Source: DAIPKP01 sp964545875 (GTDB lineage Bacteria > Synergistota > Synergistia > Synergistales > Aminiphilaceae). Taken from it: DNA of 64,000 nt. The position numbers were made by a program, and so were the translations under genes. The first letter of the stretch is position 1. Every line of letters starts with the position of its first letter. The notes under the pieces were generated by a model. That model was not told the DNA's origin, searched no databases, and worked only from the letters and a program-made list of their open reading frames with translations. The DNA lies in the NCBI GenBank assembly GCA_964545875.1, contig CAZJHH010000002.1, forward strand, positions 62,001-126,000. The letters are read 5' to 3'. Positions 8,632 to 17,201 of this stretch are shown in pieces.

Positions 8632-8655
8632 GTTCCCGAGAAAAGCCACGGGAAC
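8632..8655 (+). other. Small intercistronic hairpin
   Basis: A perfect 7-bp stem GTTCCCG/CGGGAAC with a 10-base loop between the response regulator and the next gene, ending just before its GGAGG ribosome site. There is no T run, so it is more likely an RNA-stability or translation element than a terminator. Confidence 0.35.
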
Positions 8656-8671
8656 TACGGAGGTGTTATTT

Positions 8672-9271
8672 ATGAAAATTGTACTGAATCATGAGGAATG
8701 GATTCCCTCACAATCTTCCGGAAACGATCGAGAAGCCCTTTGGAAGGAACTCAGTGCGGAGATCTCTTCTCGGGGTGAAATTATTCACTCCCTTGAAGCG
8801 GACGGTGAAGAAATGCTTCCCGAAGCTTTTTTGCAGGTTTCCGGAGATCATGATTTTGTGATAAAAACTAAGTCCATACGACTTCTCGTGCAGGAATCTC
8901 TGGAAGAAGCGCAACGGTATCTCCCCGCTCTTCTTAAGGGATATGGAACTATTGCAGATAAACTGGAGAAGGAGAGTACCACAGAAGCCCTGGAGCTCAT
9001 GCAGCAGGCTTTTGAAGGCACCCAATGGCTTCTCGGGGTTACCCAAAATTCCCAGGTTCTTCTTGGAGAATCCTTCCTTTCGGACACCGAAGAAGGGAAA
9101 GATCTCCGGGATGGAGTTACCCTGGTGCTTGAAAAAATAGAACTGGCTCTTGAGGAACAGCGGTTCTTTGAAATAGCCTTTCTCCTCAGGGAAGAGCTCA
9201 TCCCTGGGCTTGGGGCTTTTGAAGAATATGTTCGGAAGCTTTACCTCCTTGCCACATCAGAAATCCAGTAG
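8672..9271 (+). CDS. Uncharacterised acidic protein of the two-component operon
   Basis: 199-residue soluble, acidic, mostly helical protein that I do not recognise. There is no signal peptide, membrane segment or cysteine cluster. The middle (residues 60-190) is rich in Glu, Leu and Gln with a helical-bundle look. A GGAGG site lies right before the ATG; an in-frame GTG nine bases earlier is less likely. Its position 45 bases after the DegU-like gene, in the same direction with no strong terminator, suggests it belongs to the same operon and may be an accessory or output of it. Confidence 0.75.
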   Translation: MKIVLNHEEWIPSQSSGNDREALWKELSAEISSRGEIIHSLEADGEEMLPEAFLQVSGDHDFVIKTKSIRLLVQESLEEAQRYLPALLKGYGTIADKLEKESTTEALELMQQAFEGTQWLLGVTQNSQVLLGESFLSDTEEGKDLRDGVTLVLEKIELALEEQRFFEIAFLLREELIPGLGAFEEYVRKLYLLATSEIQ

Positions 9272-9324
9272 TCTACGACGATGGTGGAAAATTTTTTGAA
9301 AGCCAAAATGTTTCTTCCAGGGCG

Positions 9325-10416
9325 ATGGTTCCGCCTTTACGAAAAAGGGTTCCTTTCATGTCAGTGCGAAAAGGGCTAGCCTTTTTTCTCGGCCTTTCTC
9401 TTGCGGTAAGTTTTCTGGTTCTTGCCTTTACCGTGGATGCCTCTACCATAACCATGCTTTTACAGGCCAGAAAAAGCTCCCTTCTCATGGCTTTGGGAAT
9501 TATGATTTGCGCTTGGAGCTGCGATGCGGGGCGTTTCATTCTCATAGCCCGGGCGGCGGGAGAGAAGGTTTCTTTTCGCCTGGGAATTCTCCTGACATGG
9601 CTCCACTACTTTGGATGTGCCATCACTCCCATGCAGGGAGGGGGAGGGCCCTTTCAGGTTTTTATCCTATATAAAAACCGCATTTCCATCGGCAAGGGAG
9701 TAGCCATAACACTTACAAGAACGCTTCTTACCCTTTTTTTGCTTGGTTTTGTGGTGCCCGTCAGTGTCTTCTCCTATCCCGAGCTCCTTCAGGGAAGAAT
9801 GCTTCTTAAGGGGATTTTTTTCTGGGTAGCCTTTTTCGTTACCGCTTCCTGGATTCTCATAAGCCTGAGCATCTTTCGTCCCAAACTGATCAAGCGTTTT
9901 TCGGGAGCTTTGGTTCTCGTGCTGAACAGACTTGGGCTCTTGAAGCGACGGTATATTCTCCGGGCGGTTCGGAGAATATACGGAGAAATTGATGAATATA
10001 ACAAGATTTTTCGTCTTTTTTTCTCCACCGGAAGGATCTATTTTCTTTGGGCAATTTTCTTTTCCTGCCTCCATCTGCTTTGTTTTTTTTCGGTCCTTCC
10101 CTGTTTGATCTGGGGGTTGGGGCTTCCAGTGCGTTTTGGGGAGGCCGTGGTTGTCCAGGGAATGTTCATGTTTTTGCTCTACTTTGTGCCCACCCCCGGA
10201 GCCAGTGGTGTGGCTGAGGGTGGGGGGGCCGCGATTTTCAAGCTCTTGGTTCCCTGGAATCTTGCGGGAGTTATGGCCATTGCGTGGCGTTTCTTCACGG
10301 AATATCTGGCCATATTTATGGGAGGCATTGTAGCCATAAAACTTCTGGGGTGGGGAGAAGCGGAAAAGCTACTTCAGGAGGAGGAAGTTTCCCATGATGT
10401 CTCTGCAAAATCATAG
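9325..10416 (+). CDS. YbhN/UPF0104-family integral membrane protein (flippase-like domain)
   Basis: 363-residue polytopic protein, about eight membrane segments, of the family that includes the flippase half of MprF (lysylphosphatidylglycerol synthase TM region). Diagnostic pieces are TPMQGGGGPFQVFILYKNRI and, near the C-terminus, FVPTPGASGVAEGG. Members are thought to move lipids across the inner membrane, but this one has no attached synthase domain. Starts at 9325 or 9358 are both possible; the signal for either is weak. The last 23 bases overlap the following methyltransferase gene, a sign of translational coupling. Confidence 0.82.
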   Translation: MVPPLRKRVPFMSVRKGLAFFLGLSLAVSFLVLAFTVDASTITMLLQARKSSLLMALGIMICAWSCDAGRFILIARAAGEKVSFRLGILLTWLHYFGCAITPMQGGGGPFQVFILYKNRISIGKGVAITLTRTLLTLFLLGFVVPVSVFSYPELLQGRMLLKGIFFWVAFFVTASWILISLSIFRPKLIKRFSGALVLVLNRLGLLKRRYILRAVRRIYGEIDEYNKIFRLFFSTGRIYFLWAIFFSCLHLLCFFSVLPCLIWGLGLPVRFGEAVVVQGMFMFLLYFVPTPGASGVAEGGGAAIFKLLVPWNLAGVMAIAWRFFTEYLAIFMGGIVAIKLLGWGEAEKLLQEEEVSHDVSAKS

Positions 10417-10981
10417 CGCTTCTCTAGGAGCTTGGGCTTTTCGATTCCGGGGGGGTCTTTGGACCCTTTTTTTTCTGGGAGTTTTTTTTTCTGTTCAGCC
10501 AGATCTCGCTTCCTTCCTTTGGGGATTTCCCGTCGTCTTTTTGGGGCAGAGCCTTCGTTTTTGGGCGGCGGGTTCCATTCGACGCTATCGGGGGGAAGTG
10601 GTGGGGGCGGAAGAGCTGGTAACGTGGGGCCCCTTCGCATGGGTGCGTAATCCTCTTTATCTAGGCAATGGTCTTATCGGATTGGGATGGAGCCTCATGG
10701 CGGGAAATCCTTATATTCTCCCGCTCTACGGAATTTTTTTCATCCTCCTCTATCCGGTGATCATTATCCCTCACGAAGAGAGTTTTCTGCGAAAGACCTT
10801 TGGAGAGGCATACTCCAGCTATTACGAGAAAACGCCTATGCTTTTCCCGAGGAGACTCTTGCCTCGAACTCTCTGGAAAGGGCCCTTTCAGGTGGGAATT
10901 CTCTGGAAGAGTGAGCGACACTCGCTCTATGTCACTCTTGCCGGGACGTTCTTGTTTTTTCTTAAAACATTCCTGCAATAA
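10394..10981 (+). CDS. Isoprenylcysteine carboxyl methyltransferase-family membrane protein
   Basis: 195-residue protein with four or five membrane segments and the ICMT/PEMT-type signature WGPFAWVRNPLYLGN followed by IIPHEESFLRKTFGEAYSSY, the C-terminal S-adenosylmethionine-binding region (HEE and the RxFGxxY pattern). Such bacterial proteins methylate lipophilic or unknown acceptors. A clear CAGGAGGAGG site lies inside the end of the upstream YbhN-like gene, which it overlaps, so the two products probably act on the same membrane lipid. A bidirectional terminator starts at its stop codon. Confidence 0.8.
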   Translation: MMSLQNHSASLGAWAFRFRGGLWTLFFLGVFFSVQPDLASFLWGFPVVFLGQSLRFWAAGSIRRYRGEVVGAEELVTWGPFAWVRNPLYLGNGLIGLGWSLMAGNPYILPLYGIFFILLYPVIIIPHEESFLRKTFGEAYSSYYEKTPMLFPRRLLPRTLWKGPFQVGILWKSERHSLYVTLAGTFLFFLKTFLQ

Positions 10982-11020
10982 AAAAACGGGCAAGGTCACT
11001 AAGGCCTTGCTCGTTTTTTT
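10981..11020. terminator. Bidirectional intrinsic terminator
   Basis: Stem ACGGGCAAGG/CCTTGCTCGT (one G-T pair) flanked by an A run on the left and T7 on the right, so it can end transcription from both sides: the methyltransferase gene (plus) and the malic-enzyme-like gene (minus), whose stop is at 11048. Confidence 0.85.
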
Positions 11021-11047
11021 ATTGCAGGTTCATATTAAATGTTTTCC

Positions 11048-12295
11048 CTATAACATTCTCATGGTATTTCCGAAAAGTCTCTGCCATGTACTATTGTAGA
11101 TATACCCCGGTGAAAGGGTCTTTCCTGCTATGCCAAGGCTTATGGCCCGTTGGCCCACGGCTTCCGCAATACGTGGAGCAATCTCATCAGAAAAGATTTC
11201 GGGCATAATATGATGAGCGGAAAGCCTTCGGGGATCCACGGTATCCGCCAAGGCTTCCGCAGCGGCTTGAAGGATATCGAGATTTACCGTTCGTGCCTGA
11301 GCCAGGAGGAGTCCCTTGAGGATTCCAGGAAAGGCGAGAAGGCTTGTCATGGGATTCCATGTATTTTTTGCCAGGAGGCTCATGCCCATCACCGAAGCGC
11401 CCCCTGCAAAGGCTTCTTCGTAGGTGATTTCAGGTTCCGGTAGGGCGAGGGCGAAGAGAATAGGATCCTTTGCCATTTTTTGGATCATCTCTTTTTTCAG
11501 GATCCCTCCTGTGGAAAGCCCCACAAAGACATCCGCGCCTTCGAGGCTTTTTTCGAGCGATACGGAGGGGCTTCGGAGATTGAGCGTTTCCGCAATCTCC
11601 CGTTCCATCCAGTTAAGGTTTTCTTTTTCAGTGTTCAAGGTACCTTCTCTGTTGAGAAGCAGAATTTCTCCAGCCTTTACATGGTGAAGCAGTTGGGCGG
11701 TAGCGATGCCTCCGTTTCCCGAGCCCGCGATAACAATTTTTATCTCTCCCAGTTTTTTTCCCACGATCTTGAGAGCGTTTAAAATTCCTGCCAGAACCAC
11801 TACTGAGGTGCCGTCCTGGTTATCGCAATAGACCGGGATATCCAGCTCTTTCTGAAGGGTTCGAAGAATGGTAAAGGAGTCCGGGGGGGCTATGTTTTCA
11901 AGATCTATGGCCCCGAAATTTTGGGCCATAAGTTTGGCTGCTCCCACAAATTCTTCAGGGTTCTGGGTATCCAGGCAGAGAGGTATGCCGCTGATATCTC
12001 CAAAAATCCGAAAGAGAAGACTTTTTCCCTCCAGAACGGGCATGTTGGCGCTTCCCTTGAGGTTAGAGAGTCCAAATACTTTAGAGCCGTTGGTAAGAAT
12101 GGCTATGCGGTTCCATATGCCCGTGTACTCGTATTTCTCCTCGGGGTTTTCCTGAATCGCCATGGCAGGGGCAAGGCTGCCGGGAATATAGGCCAGAGCA
12201 AGGTCTTCAAAATTATTTACGTTCATGGCAGGAAATATTTTAATTTTTCCTCGGGTTCTTCGGTGCATCTCCAGAGATCGGAGGGTGTCTAACAT
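11048..12295 (-). CDS. Malic-enzyme-like protein with altered metal and substrate sites
   Basis: 415 residues, alignable with NAD(P) malic enzymes along its length: catalytic Tyr in DLALAYIPG, Lys in NMPVLEGKSLLF, and the nucleotide-binding VIAGSGNGGIATAQLL. Key positions are changed: the metal motif LEDI is LENI, HDDQHGT is CDNQDGT, NPEPEI is LPEPEI, and the GRSDxPNQxNN substrate loop is replaced by GMSLLAKNTWNP. So it probably does not decarboxylate malate in the standard way; it may use another substrate or be regulatory. The ATG has AAAGGAG upstream. It follows the MBL-fold gene by 80 bases on the same strand. Confidence 0.75.
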   Translation of the reverse strand: MLDTLRSLEMHRRTRGKIKIFPAMNVNNFEDLALAYIPGSLAPAMAIQENPEEKYEYTGIWNRIAILTNGSKVFGLSNLKGSANMPVLEGKSLLFRIFGDISGIPLCLDTQNPEEFVGAAKLMAQNFGAIDLENIAPPDSFTILRTLQKELDIPVYCDNQDGTSVVVLAGILNALKIVGKKLGEIKIVIAGSGNGGIATAQLLHHVKAGEILLLNREGTLNTEKENLNWMEREIAETLNLRSPSVSLEKSLEGADVFVGLSTGGILKKEMIQKMAKDPILFALALPEPEITYEEAFAGGASVMGMSLLAKNTWNPMTSLLAFPGILKGLLLAQARTVNLDILQAAAEALADTVDPRRLSAHHIMPEIFSDEIAPRIAEAVGQRAISLGIAGKTLSPGYIYNSTWQRLFGNTMRML

Positions 12296-12375
12296 GATAT
12301 TGTCTCCTTTCGTGAACTACTTGGAATCCTCAGGAGCATTTTCCGGAAAAACTGAAAAAGGAATATGCCTGGTGT

Positions 12376-13194
12376 TCAAAAATTTGCACTCCGCACAATA
12401 CGCTGTTCCTGAAGATCCACCATCATACCGTCCTGGGCGGGGAAAGTTGTGGAAGAATGAAGAGTTTCCCGTGATATAAGCTCTGTAGGCCCCTTTTCCA
12501 GAATTTGAGTCCCCATATGGGTGATAAGTGCCAGCTCGGGCCGTACCTTTGCAACAATCTGGTGCGCCTCTTCGATGGAAAGATGGTCCAGATGGCTCCT
12601 GCTTTCTTTCAGGGTTACGTTAATGATAAGGAGCCGGCATGTCTTGAAGAATGAGCATAGCTCCGGAAAAAAGGAGGTATCGCTGATAAGCCCCCAGGAG
12701 CCGATGTGTGGATGATAGGCCCGGAAACCAAAACAATCCACACCGTGGTGTATAAGACGGATGCCCTCCACGGAGCCTTCGTTGCCCAAAGGGAAAGAAC
12801 ATCCTTCTTTCCAAAAGGTTATTTTTTCCACCTTATCCCGAAGATAGCCGAAAAGAACCGGCTCGGGATTGAACACCGCATCCTCCGGAAGAAGGAGATG
12901 CCCTTTCGTGGAGAATCCTCCCCCCGTAATGGCTTCCGTGAGGATGTTAAGGTCGCTACTGTGATCTATATGCCGATGGGTAAGGAGAACCCCCTCCAGA
13001 TCTTCGGGTCTGGCATGGCGAACCCTCTGATGGATTTGGACCAACGAACCAGGGCCAGGATCCACAATCCAATGCTCCTTGTCCAGAGATATCCAGATTC
13101 CTCCGGAAGCCCGGAGTTGGCGGAAGACGGAAAAACGCGAACCCGCAGTTCCGAGAAAACGAATATGATACGGAGGAAAAGCTTTTCCGGTCAT
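12376..13194 (-). CDS. MBL-fold metallo-hydrolase (RNase Z-like)
   Basis: 272-residue metallo-beta-lactamase-fold protein. The metal motif is LLTHRHIDHSSDL (HxHxDH) near residue 90, preceded by the beta-strand WIVDPGPGS; later ligands are the Asp in LISDTSFF and His in ALITHMG. The start HIRFLGTAGSRFSVFRQLRASGG resembles the FLGTG...P pattern of RNase Z-like and phosphodiesterase members. The ATG at 13194 overlaps the upstream isochorismatase-family stop in an ATGA arrangement, so it was preferred over longer starts inside that gene. Substrate unknown. Confidence 0.83.
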   Translation of the reverse strand: MTGKAFPPYHIRFLGTAGSRFSVFRQLRASGGIWISLDKEHWIVDPGPGSLVQIHQRVRHARPEDLEGVLLTHRHIDHSSDLNILTEAITGGGFSTKGHLLLPEDAVFNPEPVLFGYLRDKVEKITFWKEGCSFPLGNEGSVEGIRLIHHGVDCFGFRAYHPHIGSWGLISDTSFFPELCSFFKTCRLLIINVTLKESRSHLDHLSIEEAHQIVAKVRPELALITHMGTQILEKGPTELISRETLHSSTTFPAQDGMMVDLQEQRIVRSANF

Positions 13195-13760
13195 GAGGAT
13201 TTCGATGGCGTATACAAGGGAAGAATTTTTTTGAATTCCTCGGTGCCGGATCTTCGGAGCCACTGGTAAACGATACTTTCTTCAGGGAGGATCAGGGCTC
13301 CTGCCCGAGCCGCCGTATCCAAAGCTTGTCGCTTGTGCTCGGGATTGCGGCTGGAAACTCCGTCCGCTGCAACAACTACGTGATATCCGCGTTCCAGAAG
13401 ATCGAGAGCGGTGGAGAGAACGCAGATGTGGGCTTCGATACCGCTGAGAACGATCTGTTTTCGTTCTAGGTTACGGATATATCCCATGCAGGAAGCTTCA
13501 TGGGTGCAGCAGAAATGAGTCTTTTCCAGAAGAAAGGCTTCCGGAAATTTTTGAAGCTCCAGGAAAGGGTCTGTCGGGCCGAGTCCCTGGGGGTATTGTT
13601 CGGTCACAATCACGGGAACGGAAAGTTCCCCCGCCGCCTTGAGAAGCCGGCGGTTTATGAAAAGAATCTTCTCGGGGGCTTCTACCGCGGGCAGAAGGCG
13701 TTTCTGAAGATCCACAAGCATGAGGATACTTGAAAATGGATGGAGAAGAAATGGTTTCAA
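13191..13760 (-). CDS. Isochorismatase-family cysteine hydrolase
   Basis: 189-residue hydrolase of the isochorismatase/nicotinamidase superfamily. The catalytic triad is visible: Asp in LMLVDLQ, Lys in LLEKTHFCC and Cys in GIEAHICVLSTA. It lacks nicotinamidase metal residues I would recognise and most resembles YcaC-like members of unknown substrate. The likely start is a TTG at 13760 with AAGGAGG eight bases upstream. It leads a small minus-strand operon with the MBL-fold hydrolase (four-base overlap) and perhaps the malic-like gene. Confidence 0.83.
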   Translation of the reverse strand: MKPFLLHPFSSILMLVDLQKRLLPAVEAPEKILFINRRLLKAAGELSVPVIVTEQYPQGLGPTDPFLELQKFPEAFLLEKTHFCCTHEASCMGYIRNLERKQIVLSGIEAHICVLSTALDLLERGYHVVVAADGVSSRNPEHKRQALDTAARAGALILPEESIVYQWLRRSGTEEFKKILPLYTPSKSS

Positions 13761-13983
13761 CCGGAGAACCTCCTTGGTTTGGAGAAGAATCGACCTGTTG
13801 GGACTACCGTATATATTATACGTCAGATGAGAATCTTGGGTAGCCTTTTTCTGGGGAAGAACGGCATGATTTTCTTTTTTGCTTCTTCCAGTAGAGTTAC
13901 TGGTGGCGCTTATTCCTTGCCTGTGTTATCCTCAGCGGGAGGGCAGATGCATACGAATGTGTCTCGCAGGAGGTGAATACACT

Positions 13984-14622
13984 ATGGAAAAGAAACGGGA
14001 ATCCCGCGAAGAGGTTCGTATCAGTGAGGTTTTACGGGCCATGGAAAGGCCCGCATATCCCGAATATATCCAGAAGGCGGTAGAACAAATTCAGGGATGG
14101 ATGTCCGCTGCCCTTGAGGGGGAGGAATTTCCCGGGGAGGATGAGATTTTTTCCTCCATGGAACGTCGTTTCGGTATGGAGCCGGAGTATTTCTTTGCCC
14201 AGATGGAATGGCTTCAGGCACATGCGGATGTAATTCCTTCGATGCAACCTTCCGAGGATAGGGAAGATGCGGTGGTGATCGCCATCGCCCCCATGGATAT
14301 CGAGGAGGGACTCCGGATGGCCATAGATCATGCGGCGGTCTTCTCTTCCGGCAAGTGTCGGCGAATATGGATTCTCAGTGATAACTGGGTTTTGGGAGAG
14401 TCTTTCCGTTATCAGCCTCACGTGCAGACGCTTAAAAAACGGGGCATCCTCTTCCATTACATCCTGGTAACTCCCTGGGGGTGGACGGAAATTCCCTTCA
14501 CCAAAAATTTTGGAAACAGGAATATTCCTTGGCTGGGCAATGAGGAAAGTGAAAACTCCGGATCCGGCTATCCTTCGGGGCCTCCCACGGGACGTCGGGG
14601 GAGAGAGGATAAGAAAAACTAG
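13984..14622 (+). CDS. Uncharacterised protein
   Basis: 212-residue cytoplasmic protein that I do not recognise. The N-terminal 90 residues are acidic and helical (KAVEQIQGWMSAALEGEEF); the middle carries an alpha/beta-looking stretch (AVVIAIAPMDIEEGLRMAID, then RIWILSDNW) and an aromatic strand; the C-terminal 40 residues are Gly/Ser/Asn/Arg-rich and probably disordered. The ATG at 13984 has CAGGAGGTG at the right distance, so the longer open frame upstream was rejected. An intrinsic terminator follows, making it a single-gene unit. Confidence 0.75.
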   Translation: MEKKRESREEVRISEVLRAMERPAYPEYIQKAVEQIQGWMSAALEGEEFPGEDEIFSSMERRFGMEPEYFFAQMEWLQAHADVIPSMQPSEDREDAVVIAIAPMDIEEGLRMAIDHAAVFSSGKCRRIWILSDNWVLGESFRYQPHVQTLKKRGILFHYILVTPWGWTEIPFTKNFGNRNIPWLGNEESENSGSGYPSGPPTGRRGREDKKN

Positions 14623-14657
14623 CATAAACCACAGGATTTTCGATAAGAGGTTTGCCA

Positions 14658-14702
14658 AGCCCGAGGACGCTCCTTCGCAGGAGTGCCCTCGGGCTTTTTT
14701 TG
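14658..14702 (+). terminator. Intrinsic terminator
   Basis: Stem AGCCCGAGG/CCTCGGGCT with an internal smaller hairpin and a run of seven T. It lies 35 bases after the stop of the uncharacterised gene at 13984-14622. Confidence 0.85.
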
Positions 14703-14744
14703 GAGTGGGCCGAAGGGGCCTTTTGGGGGAAACAGTAAGGGTGT

Positions 14745-14793
14745 ATAGCTCAAGGGCCTCGGAGACGTTTTGCCGCCGAGGCCCTTGAGCTAT
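14745..14793. repeat. Perfect 18-bp inverted repeat, 13-base loop
   Basis: Arms 14745-14762 and 14776-14793 are exact reverse complements, with no T run on either side. It lies between the plus-strand terminator at 14702 and the minus-strand stop of the MoaD/ThiS-like gene at 14815. It could protect or process the 3' end of the aldehyde oxidoreductase operon transcript, but its length and perfection are unusual. Confidence 0.8.
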
Positions 14794-14814
14794 GTAAAGA
14801 AACGGTTAGAGAGC

Positions 14815-15012
14815 CTATCCTCCGCTTATCATGTGAACTACCTGAATCGTGGCTTGGTCGGACACTTTAAAGCTTTTAAAGTCTGTTCGAGGGACTGCCG
14901 TGTCGTTTACCCACACCGCAAGCATGCGAAAGGTGAAATTCCTTTCGTCGAGGATATTCTGGATAGTCATGCCTTCCCGCCATGCCATGGATTCACCGTT
15001 TACCGTAATCAT
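14815..15012 (-). CDS. MoaD/ThiS-like sulfur carrier protein
   Basis: 65-residue ubiquitin-fold sulfur carrier ending in the required Gly-Gly (HMISGG). The pattern ITVNGESMAWREGMTIQNIL and AVWVNDTAVP matches ThiS and the MoaD-like proteins coded beside tungsten aldehyde oxidoreductases, where they are thought to serve pyranopterin (tungsten or molybdenum cofactor) sulfuration. It starts four bases after the oxidoreductase stop, so it is in the same operon and a cofactor role is more likely than thiamine synthesis, but that is inference. Confidence 0.85.
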   Translation of the reverse strand: MITVNGESMAWREGMTIQNILDERNFTFRMLAVWVNDTAVPRTDFKSFKVSDQATIQVVHMISGG

Positions 15013-15016
15013 GGGG

Positions 15017-17179
15017 CTATTCGAGTTCGTCCTCCGGACGGCTGTACTTCTCTACTACCGCCACGACCTCGGGATAATCCATGCCAAGCTCCTTCAGCTT
15101 TCTCACCGTGGGAATTCCCTTGGCATTCCAGCCCCGGCGCTTGTAAACCGCTTTTTTCAGCTCGAGCCATTGTTCCCAACGTTTCTCGTAGAGTTTAGCG
15201 ATCTTCTCTTCCGTAGGCATTCCTTCGGGGTTGATTCCAAGCTCCTTGAGTTTGCCATCATAATATTCTTTTCGGGCATCCCATTCGTCCGGGAAAACCG
15301 GTGCCATGGCACGCATGGGAATGGTGTGTTCCGCATTCCCTTTTTTCATCCGGATGTTGAAAACTCTCTGGAAGTTGTAGACCCGTTCGGACTGAAGGAT
15401 AATATCCTCCTTGGTGATATGCTTCCCCGTTACCGCATTGAACACATCCACGTAATTCTGCACGTGCTCGGGAACCTTGGCGGCGTCCTGGGGACGGTAG
15501 CGATAAGAATTGTCCGCAGGTTCCACATCGTTCCAGGGGAGCTTGCAGAGCCCCATAAGGGAGAACCAGGTACGGAAGTTGGGGAAGTAGTGCAGGGCAT
15601 CCGCCTTGTCTTCGAAAGTGGGAAGCTGCTTGTTCACCATGTCCATGAAGATGAGCCAGGCTTCATCGTGCTGAGGCCCCTTGAGGGTGAGGTAGTATCC
15701 TCCCCACTGGGCGATGGATTCTTTCGGGACGTACTCTGAAGTCTCCACTCCCTGGCCTTCCATGCCGATCTTTTCCATGGTTTCTTTATCTGCCCCGTAC
15801 TTTTCCGCAAAAAGGGTCTTCATTTTTTTGATTCCCTGACCCACTGTAAGAGCGAAATCGTCGGTTCCCTTCGCCATGCGGTGAATAAGCTCCATGAGAT
15901 TTTCGTGGGCGCCGAAAGAAAGATCCAGGCCGTTGGTGTGTTCCTTGGTGATGAGCCCCAATTCGTAGCATTCACACACGAAAGCGAGTCCCGTGCCGAG
16001 AGAGATGGTGTCTACTCCGTAATGATCGGCGTAGAAATTAGCTTCAATGGTCCACTTGGGATCAAAGACTCCCACGTTGCTTCCGAGGCTTGCCACCGTT
16101 TCGTACTCCGGGCCGTCCACGGTAACCACGTGGCCCTTGCAGGGGCCTGTCTGGATTTCGAATTTGTCCACCGCCTTGGCACAGGCCATGGAGCATCCGT
16201 ACCAGCAACCGTCGGCCATGCCTTGGGTAAAGTGTTTCTTGTAGACCGTGGAATGAATCTTATGGATTTCCGGGGTCTGGCCAAACTTGTAGTTGTTCAC
16301 AGGAAGAAGATGGTATTCGTCCATAATCTCGTTGAGGTGAGCAGTGCCTATGGTTCTCATGAAACACTGCTTGTCGTCGAGGTCGTGGATCTCTTTGTGA
16401 ATTTTCACTCCCACCTTCTGGAGAGTCTTGAGATCCACGGGGTTGTTTTCAGTACCCGTGACGTTGGAATACTTTACTACTAGAGCGGCGATCTTCTTGT
16501 CTCGCAGAATGGTTCCACCGCCTCCGCGGCCTGCCTGTTTCAGCCGGGCTACTTTGCGCCGGGGATCGTAAAAGCTCATATTCAGGCATCCCCAAAGGGT
16601 GGTTTCCGCCGCCTTTCCTGCGGCGACCACGGAGATGTTGATCTTGTCCGCCTCGTCCTTGGCGAAATATTCGTGGAGAGCCTCCGTGACGGTATAGGCA
16701 TTTACGTCGTCAAAAGTGGATTCAAGGATTTGCACTTTCCCCTGATCCCCATCGATGTAAACAATTACGTCCTTTTCCGATTTTCCCTGAATTTCAATGG
16801 CGTCAAACCCGGAAAATTTGAGGAGGGGACCGAAATAGCCCCCGGAATTGCTGTCGTAGGTTTGTTCCGAAAGGGGGGAGATGAAGGCGGCATAGCATTT
16901 GCCCGTACCGGGGTACTGGGTGATGCCGCAAAGAGGTCCACCGGAAATGACGATCTCATTTTCCGGATCGTTCCACTTGGTGTTTTCCGTTACTGCATTC
17001 CAGAGAAGGTGAAGGTCAAATCCCCGGCCTCCGGTAAATTTGTCGATAACGTCCTGGGAAATATTCCTAACTTCCATGCTGGGGGTTCCCACGTTGACGT
17101 AAAGATTTTTACGCACGTATCCCTTGTCGATAGGAGTACGCTCATAGGACCATTCCTGTAAAATATTCATTTTCTCCAT
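15017..17179 (-). CDS. aor: Tungsten-containing aldehyde:ferredoxin oxidoreductase family protein
   Basis: 720-residue member of the AOR family, which oxidises aldehydes (or reduces acids) with a tungsto-bispyranopterin and a [4Fe-4S] cluster, passing electrons to ferredoxin. Seen: GYFGPLLKFSGFDAIEI, the AGRGGGGTILRDKKIAAL pterin segment near residue 220, the cluster cysteines CWYGCSMAC near 325 and the far Cys in GLCKLPW near 545. It exceeds archaeal AOR (about 605 aa) because of a charged C-terminal extension of about 100 residues. The ATG at 17179 has AAGGAGG eight bases upstream. The polyferredoxin and a MoaD-like protein flank it. Physiological substrate (amino-acid-derived aldehydes?) is not shown. 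Confidence 0.93.
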   Translation of the reverse strand: MEKMNILQEWSYERTPIDKGYVRKNLYVNVGTPSMEVRNISQDVIDKFTGGRGFDLHLLWNAVTENTKWNDPENEIVISGGPLCGITQYPGTGKCYAAFISPLSEQTYDSNSGGYFGPLLKFSGFDAIEIQGKSEKDVIVYIDGDQGKVQILESTFDDVNAYTVTEALHEYFAKDEADKINISVVAAGKAAETTLWGCLNMSFYDPRRKVARLKQAGRGGGGTILRDKKIAALVVKYSNVTGTENNPVDLKTLQKVGVKIHKEIHDLDDKQCFMRTIGTAHLNEIMDEYHLLPVNNYKFGQTPEIHKIHSTVYKKHFTQGMADGCWYGCSMACAKAVDKFEIQTGPCKGHVVTVDGPEYETVASLGSNVGVFDPKWTIEANFYADHYGVDTISLGTGLAFVCECYELGLITKEHTNGLDLSFGAHENLMELIHRMAKGTDDFALTVGQGIKKMKTLFAEKYGADKETMEKIGMEGQGVETSEYVPKESIAQWGGYYLTLKGPQHDEAWLIFMDMVNKQLPTFEDKADALHYFPNFRTWFSLMGLCKLPWNDVEPADNSYRYRPQDAAKVPEHVQNYVDVFNAVTGKHITKEDIILQSERVYNFQRVFNIRMKKGNAEHTIPMRAMAPVFPDEWDARKEYYDGKLKELGINPEGMPTEEKIAKLYEKRWEQWLELKKAVYKRRGWNAKGIPTVRKLKELGMDYPEVVAVVEKYSRPEDELE

Positions 17180-17201
17180 TCTTCTTTCCTCCTTGGAAGG
17201 C

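Noticed and set aside
14736..14800. tRNA-like or selenocysteine-type hairpin at the 18-bp repeat
   Set aside because: No cloverleaf, no CCA end and no D or T arms; it is only a simple long hairpin.
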